Origin: Candidatus Dojkabacteria bacterium CG_4_10_14_0_2_um_filter_Dojkabacteria_WS6_41_15
GTDB lineage: Bacteria; Patescibacteriota; Dojkabacteria; GCA-002793355
Assembly: GCA_002793355.1 (NCBI GenBank)
Contig: PFQB01000123.1
Coordinates: 1-12,945, forward strand
DNA: 12,945 bases
Direction: 5' to 3'
Part shown: positions 12,274 through 12,945 of the stretch, piece by piece
How the letters are laid out: each line of letters opens with the position of its first letter
Numbering within the stretch: the first letter of the stretch is position 1
Translations under genes and position numbers: made by a program
Notes under the pieces: model-generated
What the model was told of the DNA's origin: nothing
Seen by the model: the letters and a program-made list of their open reading frames with translations, nothing else
Database searches by the model: none

Positions 12274-12945
12274 TTCTCTGCAGTTTCCCTATTTGCCACA
12301 GAAGCACCATATTTAAGCACAAAATGATCACGAAGATTAGAATTAATGCGTTTCCACCTAAGAAAATCCCGCCCATGATTGCAACGATAGAAGCTCCTAG
12401 AATAGTAACAATATTGTCCATGGCAACTCCAACAATAGCATCTCCGATTCGCCCCTTTGGATTTATGGAGAAATTGTGAACAACCAACATTTCCCCCAAA
12501 CAACCGATGATTCCTGCTAGCACACCAGCGATAACAAAGGGCAATCCCGTCATATCGCTAACTTTTTCTATACTTTTCACCATGCTTTCTGCAGCGAAGA
12601 GAATTGAAGCACCAGAAATAGCGAGTGCGACCAACGAAATGTACGTTGGTCGCACTGCATAAAAACGTTCTTCTTTTTCAATTTGCTCGGTGTGTCGTTG
12701 TGGAGCCCTCATGTTTTTTCTAAAGGTCCACAATACCCCAATCGCGACAAAGAATATTATCCAGCCGACAGGAATAACTAATTGGTATAAGTCGCCTGAA
12801 GTCGGATTGATAATCGGATTAACTTTTCCAAACAGGACCATACTTGTAGCAACAAGCGAGGTCAATAGGGTGAGCACTGTCAATAAGGCCGCCGCGGTAT
12901 CAATTTCACCAACCGTTGGTTTAACTTGATGCTTATTTAGTGGCG
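12251..12945 (-). CDS. Cation/calcium antiporter-like membrane protein, start cut off by window edge
   Basis: The reading frame is open from the right edge of the window (12945) to the TGA at 12251-12253. The TTG at 12883 is therefore not the start, and the N-terminal part is missing. The visible ~231 residues hold about six hydrophobic segments. The best clue is a C-terminal stretch with LAGIIGCLGEM, then KGRIGDAIVGVAMDN and VTILGASIVAIMGG. It resembles the second alpha-repeat of CaCA exchangers (CAX/ChaA or Na+/Ca2+ type), which have a conserved Glu in a G-x-x-x-P-E-type motif followed by a 'KG..DlalG..iGs' helix. A charged loop (around RTFRKNMRAPQRHTEQIEKEE-like sequence, 12650-12720) separates the halves. 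Transport of Ca2+ against H+ or Na+ is an inference from this resemblance only. The last residues run into a heptamer array. Confidence 0.55.
   Translation of the reverse strand, partial: PLNKHQVKPTVGEIDTAAALLTVLTLLTSLVATSMVLFGKVNPIINPTSGDLYQLVIPVGWIIFFVAIGVLWTFRKNMRAPQRHTEQIEKEERFYAVRPTYISLVALAISGASILFAAESMVKSIEKVSDMTGLPFVIAGVLAGIIGCLGEMLVVHNFSINPKGRIGDAIVGVAMDNIVTILGASIVAIMGGIFLGGNALILIFVIILCLNMVLLWQIGKLQRTILLTTN

Noticed and set aside
12690..12929. Plus-strand 79-codon frame near the right edge
   Set aside because: It is antisense to the antiporter-like gene, whose hydrophobic frame stays open to the window edge.

Overview
This window looks like chromosomal DNA of a Candidate Phyla Radiation bacterium (Patescibacteria). 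Three things suggest this: compact, mostly monocistronic genes; an archaeal-type AMP phosphorylase together with a ribose-1,5-bisphosphate isomerase-like protein (two steps of the AMP/RuBisCO nucleoside route common in these lineages); and a very A+T-rich promoter and spacer style. The genes read cleanly with the standard bacterial code. Stops are TAA, TAG and TGA, and no TGA lies inside a gene, so the Gly-TGA code of Gracilibacteria/SR1 does not apply. I cannot place the phylum more finely.

Layout, left to right. A small four-helix-bundle protein (176-568) is followed by radA (679-1971). A 603-bp stretch without a protein gene (1972-2574) holds two small hairpins, a textbook promoter (2135-2163), a roughly 145-nt structured RNA and a strong intrinsic terminator (2279-2315), then the rho promoter and leader. 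Next come rho (2575-3837), the AMP phosphorylase gene (3977-5479), an MBL/beta-CASP ribonuclease-like gene (5657-7081) and a membrane-anchored LysM/M23 peptidase gene (7238-8545). A FemAB-type aminoacyltransferase (8746-9804, minus) converges on the peptidase gene. The R15P isomerase-like gene (9962-10930, plus) follows and converges with an MFS-like transporter (11021-12157, minus). A cation-antiporter-like gene (minus) runs off the right edge at 12945.

Functionally, AMP phosphorylase (AMP to ribose-1,5-bisphosphate) and R15P isomerase (to ribulose-1,5-bisphosphate) would feed a form II/III or III RuBisCO, which is not in this window. The peptidase and FemAB protein concern peptidoglycan. 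RadA, Rho and the beta-CASP protein are DNA-repair, transcription-termination and RNA-processing housekeeping functions.

The most unusual feature is the non-coding DNA. Nearly every spacer is built from degenerate, strictly phased tandem 7-mers and 8-mers (AAAGGTT/AAAGGAT/AAAGCGT; AAAGCATT; AATTCAYC; AGTATCT; TAACT types). They recur in similar order between stop codon and next promoter, and a GCATTAGAG core is shared exactly by three spacers. Several genes carry a -10 box 5-8 nt before the start codon, predicting leaderless mRNAs. The one promoter with a consensus -35 drives the unassigned RNA between radA and rho. All assignments come from reading the sequence; no database search was possible.
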